A model generated the notes under the pieces. It saw only the letters and a program-made list of their open reading frames with translations, searched no databases and was not told the origin of the DNA. The position numbers and the translations under genes are program-made. Shown here one piece after another: positions 1-10,028 of a stretch of 64,000 nt of DNA (position 1 is its first letter; the number at the start of each line of letters is the position of its first letter). The DNA comes from Monocercomonoides exilis (taxonomy: Eukaryota; Preaxostyla; Oxymonadida; Polymastigidae). The stretch is taken from the NCBI GenBank assembly GCA_001643675.2, contig LSRY02000024.1, forward strand, positions 994,001-1,058,000. The letters run 5' to 3'.

Positions 1-3000
1 ATCACCACATCTCCGTTCTTCTCCTGCTTGGCAGACACAATGTGCACCACTCGCTCGTTTTTCCACTTCCCGGTTCGGCATTGCCCTATTAGATGTCTGG
101 TCATCGTTTCTTTCATTTTCTGCTCCTGTTTGTCGGTCTGATCCTTCATTTCTTTCTCGTTCTCGTTCTCGTTCTCGTTCTCGTTCTGCTTCTGTTTTGC
201 CTTCTCATTTTCTTTTCTGCCCCATCGCGAAAGAATTGAGATCTTTGTTGTTTTATCGCACTTCCAGTCAAACAGTTCATAGTCTCCTGCTTTTAATATT
301 CCTGGAAGCACAATCTCTCCCTCAACCACAGCCATCCGCTGTGTCACATCTTCCCCAGGCATCCCATCCACATTCATCAGCATTAAGCTCAGATACTTCT
401 TCTCTTCTTCCCAGTCTTTGCTCACAAAAGGCAACCTGATCTCCTCTCCTTCCATCGCAACATATGTCTGCTCATCTTCCTCCCTTTCTTCTCCGCCATA
501 TCGTCCTCTTCCGTCTTCAACAGCAAAGCCCATCACCACTTCATTGCCTAACATGCCAGATTTGACTTGCAAGCGCACTTCTATCCCTGCCACATCCTGC
601 AACTGTCCCAACTCCACCTCTCCGTTCTCATCGCTCTGCAGATTGATTCCGCGAACACTGTGGTTCGTGACGCAGAACTGGCGCCAATGCAAAGTCAGTG
701 ACACCTCCTGCTTGCACAGCTTCTCTCCTGCCTTCCCAAACAGCTCCAGCACGTAGCCGCGTCCAGCCTCCCTCCGCAATGCAGCCTGTGCCACATTCAT
801 TGTCTCATCCACCTGATTCACGCTGAACACTCTCTCCGCAGACACATCCACTTTCCTGCCCAAATCAGACACAATACGCACTGCCCCGCTAACTCGCACA
901 GCCAGCTGTCTCAGCCCTTCGCCTATCTCGAAACGCACCACACTCACTTCAGCATCGCGAAGCTCCACATCGTCGTATTGCCTTACTGTTGGAACTCCGT
1001 CCATGTTTGTTGCAGTCACAGTCACATTCACGTTCTCCACCATTGTCACTGACGCTGCTGCTCCGTTGCATCGCAGTTGCGGCTTCAGGACAATATGCGC
1101 CTGTGTGTATCTCGTCAATTCTTCGCGATCAACGTAAATGCCACAACGGAACATATACTCCTCGCGCATGTGCTGCATTTTAACTTGAGAATAAAACTCC
1201 TCTCCTTCATCCCCGATGATAACATCCTTCATAATCGCATTCGTTCTATCATTCCCCGTTCGGTAAGGTACCAATATCTCCCCAGCTTCCAATAGTCCTG
1301 TCTCCTCCGCTGGGTTAGTGGATTTGTTGTACTTTCGGCCATCGATCCAGATGCAGCTCCGCTCCCAATCGACCACTTCGTTCTTTTCAGTCAATATTGT
1401 CACTGCCTGTCCGTGTGCCGTGCAGCGGCTCACCAATCGCAGCGATCCCTTTCGGATGATTGCCCTGCTTGTCAGCCCTGCTCCTGTCAGCACCACCACA
1501 AACACTCCGCGTCTCTTTCCCAACGAAGAGAGCTCCACACGCTCCACATGCCGTACAGCTCGGTTGATCCCGTCAAACTTCATAATACGTTCTTCTGCAG
1601 CAACAAGACCATCAAGAGCCACATTGCTGGTAATCTCTCGCTTCTCCAGCGTGTAATATGACAGTGTATTCATCTCGAACACTTGCACCTTCATCTCCTT
1701 CACATTCTTCACCTTCACGGCCACAAACTGAACGGAATTATCTTCTCCGTCAAACACATTAGGATTCTCATCCGCAAATGCCATCTCCACTCTTCCAGAA
1801 ACACGCTCAATTAGCGCAGTATCCTCCGGTTTTGACACTTTCTCGATGCACTTAAACTGTCCGTCAAGTAGCTTCGCTTCCACAAACAAATCGTGCAGCA
1901 TTTCTTTCTGTACATACTCCTCAAATTCGCTTGTGTTGTCTGCCGTGCGAAGGAATTCAAGTAGATACCTTCGAATAACCTCGTCTGCTCTATTATACCA
2001 CTCACCTCCAGTTACTCTTCTGCAAATGCTATTTAGCACCTTACTAAACATTTCCCTGTCCATAGAGCAATACTCTTTAGAATGCCTTCGATCACTCTTC
2101 TCTGGCAACTGAAGAAGAGCCACATTCGATTGTGGGATTGCAAGATATTCTAAAAATCTATTTTTCTTGAATACTCCATGTTTTGCTTCAAACGCTAAGC
2201 AGCCAAGCATCAGTCCAGCCTTTTTACCACTACTAACAGCCGGAAGTCTTACTGCAAAATTCCACACAGCATCGTAGTATCGTTGTTGCGCTTCCATGTC
2301 AGTTTCAAACTCAATTTCACCACATGGTTTCAAGCTGTTTACATAATGTTCAATAAACATATTGTCTTGAAGAACATCTTCAAACATAGCCATGATTGTC
2401 TCTAGCTGCTCTCTTGTAAAGTTTATTCTTATTTGGCTGTACTTTCCTCCGCTTTCCAGAAACTTCATAACTAAGTCAAGCATGTTAGGAAGGGTTGCAT
2501 TTGGCAATTTATTGAAAAATTGTTTTAAACCATCGGAATCAAAATTGAAGTGTGATACTCGAAATAGCCCCTCAGAATTTAGATCAGAAACAAAGTTATT
2601 TTCGTATGCAATGCTTTCAACAGCTTTATCAAAATCAGACTTCACTGGATCCAAAAAAGTTGCCTTAACTGCACCTGATGCATTTGCGATTCTTGCAATC
2701 GCTCCCACTTCTCGTGTGTGGTTGTAGGACATGTGTAGAATGTCTTCTCGAAGGTATTTCACAATTTCAGCCTTCTTTTTTTCATCACTTGCAGAAAACG
2801 AAATCATTCCTCGTCGAAGTTGGAGAAGCTTCCAAACATTATCCCCGCGATATTTCAGCGCTTTTAATTGTGTCATCAAATGCCGTTCTTCTCCTGTTTC
2901 TTCTTCTGGGAATGTCAATTGCTCATTCAAAATTCCGTAATATAATCGCTCCACCGAGTTTGGAGTCAACTCTTCCACCACCTTTTTCCTTTCCTCACAA

Positions 3001-3053
3001 GTTTTTGCTAAAACAAAACTTTCCAAAAACGCAATATCAACAGATTCGCTCAT
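1..3053 (-). CDS. Large alpha-2-macroglobulin-like protein, C-terminus beyond window
   Basis: An uninterrupted minus-strand frame runs from ATG at 3053-3051 off the left edge: at least 1017 codons, no stop and no obvious intron. There is no signal peptide, so it is probably cytosolic. The first ~330 residues look helical and I do not recognise them. From about residue 410 on it looks like stacked beta domains of the kind found in large bacterial and protist alpha-2-macroglobulin-like proteins: a segment like 'YTLEKREI...LDGL', then 'LTSRAIIRKGSL', then 'YMFRCGIYVDREEL' and 'LKPQLRCNG...DGVPT'. That resemblance is from memory of the family's style and is not a domain hit. No thioester motif is seen in the visible part, but the protein is incomplete. 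Near position 154-188 a GAGAAC repeat encodes an Asn-Glu run. Function unknown. Confidence 0.6.
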   Translation of the reverse strand, partial: MSESVDIAFLESFVLAKTCEERKKVVEELTPNSVERLYYGILNEQLTFPEEETGEERHLMTQLKALKYRGDNVWKLLQLRRGMISFSASDEKKKAEIVKYLREDILHMSYNHTREVGAIARIANASGAVKATFLDPVKSDFDKAVESIAYENNFVSDLNSEGLFRVSHFNFDSDGLKQFFNKLPNATLPNMLDLVMKFLESGGKYSQIRINFTREQLETIMAMFEDVLQDNMFIEHYVNSLKPCGEIEFETDMEAQQRYYDAVWNFAVRLPAVSSGKKAGLMLGCLAFEAKHGVFKKNRFLEYLAIPQSNVALLQLPEKSDRRHSKEYCSMDREMFSKVLNSICRRVTGGEWYNRADEVIRRYLLEFLRTADNTSEFEEYVQKEMLHDLFVEAKLLDGQFKCIEKVSKPEDTALIERVSGRVEMAFADENPNVFDGEDNSVQFVAVKVKNVKEMKVQVFEMNTLSYYTLEKREITSNVALDGLVAAEERIMKFDGINRAVRHVERVELSSLGKRRGVFVVVLTGAGLTSRAIIRKGSLRLVSRCTAHGQAVTILTEKNEVVDWERSCIWIDGRKYNKSTNPAEETGLLEAGEILVPYRTGNDRTNAIMKDVIIGDEGEEFYSQVKMQHMREEYMFRCGIYVDREELTRYTQAHIVLKPQLRCNGAAASVTMVENVNVTVTATNMDGVPTVRQYDDVELRDAEVSVVRFEIGEGLRQLAVRVSGAVRIVSDLGRKVDVSAERVFSVNQVDETMNVAQAALRREAGRGYVLELFGKAGEKLCKQEVSLTLHWRQFCVTNHSVRGINLQSDENGEVELGQLQDVAGIEVRLQVKSGMLGNEVVMGFAVEDGRGRYGGEEREEDEQTYVAMEGEEIRLPFVSKDWEEEKKYLSLMLMNVDGMPGEDVTQRMAVVEGEIVLPGILKAGDYELFDWKCDKTTKISILSRWGRKENEKAKQKQNENENENENEKEMKDQTDKQEQKMKETMTRHLIGQCRTGKWKNERVVHIVSAKQEKNGDVV
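154..188. repeat. (TTCTCG)n hexanucleotide microsatellite inside the first gene
   Basis: More than five tandem copies of TTCTCG on the plus strand encode alternating Glu and Asn in the minus-strand gene. The repeat keeps frame because the unit is six bases. Length variation between alleles would change the protein by two residues at a time. Confidence 0.85.
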
Positions 3054-4197
3054 AAATAAAATCGTTGTAACGATCAAGCCCATTAAGAAATTTACATTTG
3101 GTTAAAACTTAATTCTAAACAAAAATTATGCAATTATGAAAAACACTGAGATTAGTTCGAAAGTGTTTTTACAACTATATAATAACGAGTTTTTCGTTTC
3201 AACTCAATATATATCGAAAAATTCAGAAAATGTGCAAAATATTTTACATTATTGCATCAAAAAATTTTCTTGAAGCTAAATATTATGTCCCGTTTGGATT
3301 TTTGAACAACAATATTTTACAATAATATCGAATACTCGATTGCACATACCAATTAACTTGAATAAAATAATACAAACATCTATGACGTATACTTTTTAGA
3401 GTGTGAAGAATTTTATATATATTTTCCAGTGGAAAAAAAAAAGACGATATAATTATTTTCCAAACACTTTGCTGACATAGGAAAAATGCATATATTATTT
3501 TGAACAATACATGTTTGTCAGTTACAAACAAAGACATGCTAATAGTCTTTTTTTCAAAAAAATTGAAAAAAAAAATGAATAATTTATTTACGACAACCAA
3601 TTTTTTTCTCTTCTTCATTGAATATTTTCTTGAGTGAATTGATGCTTTTTTCTCTTTCTTTAACTTTTCTTTCTTTTTTTCTTTGTTTTATCATTCAACA
3701 TTCATCTTTCATTTGCAAATCTTAATGATTCAACGGCATCTCTTTTGATCTACTTGTTTGAGTCACACTGGATCAGTAAAATATTAGATCCAGAATATTT
3801 ATCGGGGACTATTTATTCTGAATCCTAAAAAAATATTTTTTTCAGTAAAAACAAAAAATAGGAAAGCTTTAGATTATTATTCTTCACTATTTTCGATAAT
3901 ATTCTTTTTATTTGAAGAATGATTACGAATTTTTAATTTATTTTTTTGAATAAAAGACTTTTTATTTTTTCGACGTGCTTTATGTTTCAAGCGTTCCAAG
4001 TGTTGTTATTACTATTAAACTCAACTTTTTGATGTTTTGAGTGATTTTTCAATGTTTTACACTTCGCTATTTAAACAACTGTTTCCAATTAACGATATTA
4101 TGTTGATTAAAAAAAACATTAAATTTTCCAAGATATTTCATTATAAAAATGAGGAAAATAATAAATAATCAACATTAAATGGTTTTCAAAAGGAATA
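3054..4197. other. AT-rich intergenic region without a recognisable gene
   Basis: About 1.1 kb of A/T-rich sequence upstream of the divergent large gene. Short open frames here are rich in Phe, Ile and Lys and look like chance. No tRNA-like fold or conserved motif was seen. It must contain the 5' region of the gene starting at 3053. Confidence 0.6.
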
Positions 4198-4646
4198 CAG
4201 TCGAAACCGGATATAATCACGTCGAATATAATCAACATCGTTTCTGTCACATTTTTCGATGAACCGACATTTTTGGCCTATTTTTCATTCATTTTCAATC
4301 GCATATAATCACAGGACAGAAAATATATTATCACATTTTTTGTTATTATGGGTGCTTTTTTCAATGAAAAATTGATTTTTTGATCGAAATTCTCAGTTTT
4401 TTGATTTTTCAAAATTATGCTTTAATAAGTCTAAATAACATGATAAAATCCAAAACATTGTTTTTTCTATTGAAAAATGAGTTTCAATGAAAAATCTTCA
4501 AAAATCAAAAATTTGACCCAAAACTAATAAAATAATTTATTAATTTTTATTTTTTTCTGTGTAAAGCAGCATCGTATATTATCACAATCGGATATAGTCA
4601 CAAAAAGTTGTGCATAAACCGATGTGATTATATCCGGTTTAGACTG
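4198..4646. mobile_element. MITE with 27-bp terminal inverted repeats and TA target duplication
   Basis: The left end begins CAGTCGAAACCGGATATAAT and continues CACGTCG. The reverse complement of the right end begins CAGTCTAAACCGGATATAAT and continues CACATCG. That is 27 bp with two mismatches. Both ends are flanked by TA (4196-4197 and 4647-4648). TIRs starting CAGT with TA duplications are typical of Tc1/mariner/pogo-type elements. The 449-bp body has no coding capacity, so it is a non-autonomous element needing a transposase in trans. Subterminal repeats of the TIR core occur inside, near 4221-4235, 4302-4312 and 4572-4605 ('ATATAATCA' and variants), which could be extra transposase binding sites. 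Confidence 0.85.
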
Positions 4647-4954
4647 TATATGAAAAAATAGATTATAAATATATTTTATGTTATAAAGTGTTTGTTTTTC
4701 TTCCAAATAATGAGCGAAGACAAAAATTATTTGCTTCGTGAAATCGATCGATTTCACTTATGAATGGGATTTTTTTTCATTGAAAAAACGAAAAAGTGCT
4801 CGATGAAGCATCAGATTCAAACAGTTAACTTGCTCTTCCTGTGAAACTGTCCAAGAATCAATTTAAGTGTTTATCAATTTTGAGAAATTTTAAATATGTG
4901 TGTTTTTAAAAAATCATCAAAAACAAGCCAAAATGCAGAAGGCACAGAATTGAA

Positions 4955-5944
4955 ATGGATTTAAGGCGTTACTACGGAAGGATGATTTGGGCCTACAGAA
5001 AATGCAGCAACAGGCAATCGGCATGCAAGAAAACATCTTTTGATCGAAGCAGGATACCAATAAATGCGATTTTGTTAATAATCCTATTTTTTTTGAAATG
5101 GTTCTTGTGTAATATTTTGTTCGGAAATATTGTGGAAACATTTGAACTCTGTGTCAAATTGGTCATCCGTTATGAGGTGTTGCGCGATAGACATTATGAA
5201 TCAGAATGAAACAATTCTTTGAGGCGAAAACATTATTGTTGAAATAGATAAATATGTTTTGAGGAGAACAGAATATCATGGAGGAAGAAAAAAGAAACAT
5301 ATGTGGGTCTTCGGAGCAGCGGAGAGAAAGAAAAATAAAATGGATGAAACAAGGATTTTTTTTTTGTCATGATTGTATCAGACAGTTCTTCTTCGACGTT
5401 GATTCCTATCATTCAAAAGCACATTCTTTTGCATTCAAAAATAATGTCGGATAAATGAAAAACATATTCATTTTATACTCTTCTTGGACACAATCATCAA
5501 ACAGCGTACCATTAGAGAAAACGAAATGACGAAGAAACTCATGCATGCACAAATACAATCGAAGGATTTTGGAGCCATATGAGAAGTTTTTTCACTCCCC
5601 ATGGAATTCGAGAAAAATATGTTGCTGATCAACTTGCTTTTTGGATGATTAATAAGAGAAAGATTGTGAGATTTGAAGTATTTGTATCAAAAATTGTTTT
5701 TCACAAAGAAAAACAAACAGAAGAAGCTGAAGAAAATGAAGAAACAAAAGAGAATATAAAAGAAATAACTGATTTTGATAATTTTCTTTTTTCAAATGAT
5801 AGCAAAACAAATGAAACTGATTTTATTGACATAGACGATTGTTTTCTGCATCTGAGCATTCAGAAAACTCATGAAGATAAAATATTAAATTTATTTTTTG
5901 AATTTTCATCACTAACTTTTTTTCATTTTGTGTCAAATATTTGA
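4955..5944 (+). pseudogene. Decayed IS1595/Merlin-type DDE transposase (ISXO2-like)
   Basis: Three reading-frame pieces line up in the order of an ISXO2-like transposase. Piece 1 (4955-5209) has the zinc-ribbon/helix end, 'RKCSNRQSACKKTSF' then 'IPINAILLIILFFLKWF'. Piece 2 (5229-5371) has 'IIVEIDKYVLRRTEYHGGRK' then 'WVFGAAER', carrying the first catalytic Asp at 5247-5249. Piece 3 (from 5366) has 'STLIPIIQKHI', 'IMSDK', then 'THACTNTIEGFWSHMR', carrying the second Asp and the Glu. Breaks: a stop after piece 1, a frameshift at the T-run 5356-5365, TGA at 5456-5458 where the family has Trp, and TAG at 5513-5515 just after the conserved His. The frame then runs open to 5944 with an acidic tail of uncertain origin. 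The element is inactive. I could not find its terminal repeats. Confidence 0.75.
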
Positions 5945-6099
5945 CTCATTTTCATATTTTTGAATAATTTAAAATTAATTTTTACAAACTTTCGCATGTT
6001 TTTATTTACTCATAAAGTCATAAATGGCATTAACAATCAATTAACAAACGAAATAAGCAAGAATTAGAAATTGCTGTTAAGTGTGCATATGCCTTTGCT
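5945..6099. other. Short spacer between transposase relic and inverted-repeat arm
   Basis: AT-rich sequence with no gene seen. Similarity to the other CWC22 arm begins at its right edge. Confidence 0.5.
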
Positions 6100-9000
6100 T
6101 CATCATCTTCAAAAAAGAAAAGAGAAAAAGAAAAATTGCAAGTTAAAAGCCTCATTTTTTTTTGATTGTTGTTATCTCATATTCTTTCTGTTTCTCCCAA
6201 CAAACACATTTCAAAGGCTGTTGGCACAATTGGCTTCGGCTTTTAAAAAAACTTTGATGTTGAAGAGACAAACAAAAGGCAAAGTTCATTTCTTGATGCC
6301 AAATCTTTCGTTCTCTTTTCTCTCTTTCGGATGAAGTGTGGCAACTTTCTTCCTCACTTTTTTTCTTTTTCTTCTTTTTTGCCTTCCCTTGCTCTTTCCC
6401 CTGCTCAATCTTTTCTCTCATTCCCCATTTTAGAGCTGCTCTTCTCCAATTCTTTTTTCCTTTCCTTTTCTGCTTTGTTCCCTCGGTCATAATCTCTTTC
6501 CTCTTGCTTTTTTCCTTCTTTTCCTCTTCCTCTCTCATCCTCTTCCTCTTCCTTCTCGTCATTCCATCTCCAAATTAATCTTCTCTTTTGACTCTCTCTT
6601 TCACATTCGCTCCTGTCTTCTCTGCTTCTGCTCCTTCTTTCCCTCTCTTTTCTCGAAGCCATCCTCTTTCTCTTCCTCTCCCTCTTCCTCTTCTGTCTGT
6701 ATCCATCACTCCATCCGCTTTCTGTTTTGCTTCTGCTATCGCTCTCACTCTCACTCTCTCTCAGGCTTCTGCTTCTTCTCCTTCTCCTTTTCATTCTTCT
6801 CCTTCTGCTTTCACTTCCACTTTCACTTTCACTTTTTCCACAACTTTCCCCACCACTTCTTCCATCCATGCTTTCAGTGCTTTTTTCAACAAAAAACTTC
6901 TTCAATCCTTCACTCTGTTTTTTCTTTTCCTGCATCGTTATTCCTTTCATCGTTATTCCTTTCATCTTCTTTCTCTCAACCTCTTCTCCTTCTGAATCTG
7001 AAACAGAGTTGTCTTCAGAGATTCTTCTTCTGCCTTTGCTGATTCTGCCTCTCTCTCTGCTTCTTCCTCTGCCTCTTCCTCTGCCTCTTCCTCTGCATTT
7101 GCCTCTGCATTTGCTCTCAGAACTCCTTGTGCTTCTGCTTCTGCTCTCATCACTGCTCTCATCACTGCATTCACTTTCGCTCTCCTTTCCTCCTTCTCTT
7201 TTTCCCTTTCTGCTGATCATCCGCTGAGCTGTCTCCTGAACATGCTCCTCCAATTTGTGGATCAGCGGGCGCAGCCCAATGGCCTCGAAGAAACGAATCG
7301 CAAACCGCGCAGATCGTGGATTCTCCATCGGAAACAGCCCCACAAAAAACTGCCCCATGGTTTCGTCATCCAGCCGCTTCTGCAGTTTCTCCAGCCCCAT
7401 TTCTGATTGCATCGTCTGCAACATGTACTTCAGGAAGATTCTCCTGCAAGGCGTCGTGTCTGCCTCGCTCAGCTTCACATACTCCAGCACAGCCCATGGA
7501 AGAGCATTCAGCGCCAGCAAGTTCCCAAAGAACATCCCAATCTTCTGGATCTTCTTTGTGTCTGCGCGCGCAATCAATCCTCGCTGCCCGGTCTCCACAT
7601 TCCCATATTCCACAACAAAGCATTCATCCAACGCTTCCTGGTACACTCTATCCAACAAACACAGCTTCTGCGCAATAGTGTGGAAAAGAGGGTTGTATGC
7701 CCTTTCTTGCGCACAGCATTCAATCAGCATCAGAGCCACCTCCATCTCCATTCCTTCAGCCGCACCAGGTGAAAGGATGTTGTGTGTGCACTCGTCTGCA
7801 CTGGTAGATGACGTTAAAAGAAGATAAAGCTTCTTGCGGGATTCAACTTTCTTCTGCTCCGCTTCTTCTGCACTTCCAACTTCTGCAGCCAGCTTCGAAT
7901 CGCTGTGCCTCTCTGTCTTTGAACCACCTCCAGATCTTCTTCCTCCTCCGCTTCCCTTTCCTCTCTCTTCTTCCTCCTTTGCTTCTTCATCCCTTTCCCC
8001 GTCTGACTCGTCCTCGCTCGTCCCACTTTCGGATTCAAATTCTGCACCCTCCAGAATGCGTCTCTTTATTTGCTCATATTTCGCATTGTTCTGCTGATAA
8101 TTCTGCTCAAAGCGAAACACGTCTGGCAAGGCAGCATCATTGGCCCAGCATCGCAGTGGCAAGCATATTCAATCATCAGGCCAAAATTCAGTCGATTGCA
8201 ATAAGTTCATTTTTTTTTTAAAAAAAGAAATAAAATAAATATTCAGAGAAAAGAAAAATAAAAAGAAAATCGAGCAAACCCAACTCTGAATGGGGATCCA
8301 AGTTCGGTGAATCCAAAAGAATGTCATTGTGTGTTATTTGGTCTTCCGAGCTCACAATGTTCAGTTCTGGTGCAACAGAAGGATGCTCTTTGAATCCACG
8401 CTTCCTGACTGCCATCAGCCTTTCTATCACAAACTCCACTCGCTCTGGCATCTCTCCTTCCTGCAACAGCTCTCGAAAGCTGTCGAACACTTTCGAGACA
8501 GCTGCTGGCTCAATCTCGGTGAGAAGACTGCCCACTTCTTTCATAAAGCTTGCGCCGATCTCGACAGCGCTGTCAGTCGCACGAGAAATAAGGAGCGTGA
8601 TTATTTCTAGCACAAGAACAGGAGAAGCAACAAGATAGTTAAAAAGGTGTGCAATAAACAACGCTGCCGCTTCACAAACCGGTTTATCCCCTCGCTCCAA
8701 TGCTCCTTTGAACCTCCCAACCAGGCGAACAAGAACCAGCTCGCCAACAGCCGGAAGCCGAGTGTTTATCGCTGCCACAACAGCCGCATAAACACGCGTG
8801 AACATCGGCGCTGCTGCTTGTGCCTTCACCACGCTCCGCGAAAACACCCCTATTCACCCCAAAAAATAAAACAAAAAAAAAAAAAAGCAGTTGTCATTTT
8901 TCAAAGCACCTTCAAATGAGCTGAAAGCAATCTGCAAACCTCTTCCACGAATCAGATTTTGCTCAAAAAGCATTTTCACAATTTCCCTCACATTCGACGC

Positions 9001-9348
9001 ATTAACCTAAAAGGAATAAATTTCGCAAACAAACAACCATCGTCCAACCTTGTTCACAAGCCCATTGATTCCTTTTCTCAGCTTTATCCACTGCAGCCGC
9101 TGATACTCCGCAGAGCAATCATCTTCATTCTTTTGCACCAATTCTGCTAATTTTGCAGGCGGTTGATACGCCAATGGCTTTTCCATGTGTCGCTGATTAA
9201 AAAAAGATGAAAACACAATCGTTTGATCTTCGACCCTATATATAATTGATTGAAACCTTTGTTCAGATTTAGAAGAAATATTAACATTAAGCGTTTTGTT
9301 CCACTCAACACTATTTAATATTTTATCAGATTTTAAATTTCTCCACAT
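6100..9348. repeat. Left arm of a ~3.25-kb inverted duplication
   Basis: This stretch is the reverse complement of 33246-36497. Between about 6160 and 9300 coordinates map as x to 42594 minus x with no net length change over the gene, including its long low-complexity tail and its homopolymer runs. I noticed only two single-base differences over the ~2.8-kb gene: 8821/33773, a synonymous Ala codon, and 8192/34402 in an intron. Outside the gene the arms diverge progressively with small indels (6100-6160 and 9300-9348). The arm carries the whole CWC22 gene and little else. Confidence 0.93.
6405..9186 (-). CDS. CWC22: Pre-mRNA-splicing factor CWC22, left copy
   Basis: CWC22 is a spliceosome component that recruits eIF4AIII for exon-junction-complex loading. 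The gene has four exons (9186-9049, 9006-8940, 8849-8280, 8122-6405), with introns of 42, 90 and 157 bp beginning GTTGG, GTTTG and GTTTG. The spliced frame closes exactly at 830 residues. The N-terminus reads 'AYQPPAKLAEL...EYQRLQW', then 'NGLVNKVNASN', 'LIRGRGVFSRSVVKAQ' and 'FTRVYAAVVAAINTRLP': the MIF4G domain, about residues 20-230. 'LYLLLTSSTSADECTHNIL' opens the MA3 domain at about 355, followed by 'LPWAVLEYVKLSE' and 'ENPRSARFAIRFFEAIGL'. Residues ~490-830 are an RS/RE/KR-rich tail, as in family members but longer. The start is the Met before KPLAYQ. The protein should be identical to that of the right copy. Confidence 0.93.
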
Positions 9349-10028
9349 TTTATAGTGCAAAAATGAAATAAGAACAGAATAATATGAAAAAAATATGGGT
9401 CTTTTTGGAAAAAGTAAATATCTTTATCTGTTTCGTTAGGAACTCATTTTCTCAAAATGTTTTGTTCTCATTCATTTTTAATGTTGAACGATTCAACAAT
9501 CGATGTTTGTTCAAGAGCGTTTTTATGCGATAGGAATAGTCGGTTCATGTACACATTATTTCAAAGTATTTAAAAAAAAAATAACATTCAATTTATAATA
9601 TTTTCTTAATGGAGTAGGAATAAAAGTCAAATAAAATACAATTCTCAAAACGGCAAATCATTCATTTTTGTTTGTTATGAATGTTTACAAAAATACTCAT
9701 TTCAAAAGCATGACTATATTTCATCCGTCTTTCGAAAAAAAAAAAAAGTATTTATAATTCAGCCGAAAATTACAAATTGGTAAAAAATAATTCAAGTTCA
9801 ACTCTAAAGGAAAATATGCAAACTTGATAAGAGTAAACATAACAAAAAATGAAATACATTTCCTCAACATTTTCCATTTGCTAAATCATTTATTAGAAAA
9901 TGAAAACGATCAAGTTCACATGCCAGTCATGTAATAATCAATTAAATAAAGTCAATTAAAAATAAATTACCATTTACAAATATAACTTTAAGTATTCTTC
10001 GCTCTCAAAAGAAAAATATATAAAAAAT
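9349..10028. other. AT-rich intergenic region
   Basis: About 680 bp between the 5' end of the left CWC22 copy and the 3' end of the first giant gene. It probably contains the CWC22 promoter and the downstream gene's 3' end. No coding or RNA gene was recognised. Confidence 0.5.

Noticed and set aside
7255-7827. Long plus-strand frames opposite CWC22, and the equivalent minus-strand frames at 34767-35339
   Set aside because: They are antisense shadows of a well-supported gene and have no recognisable domain.
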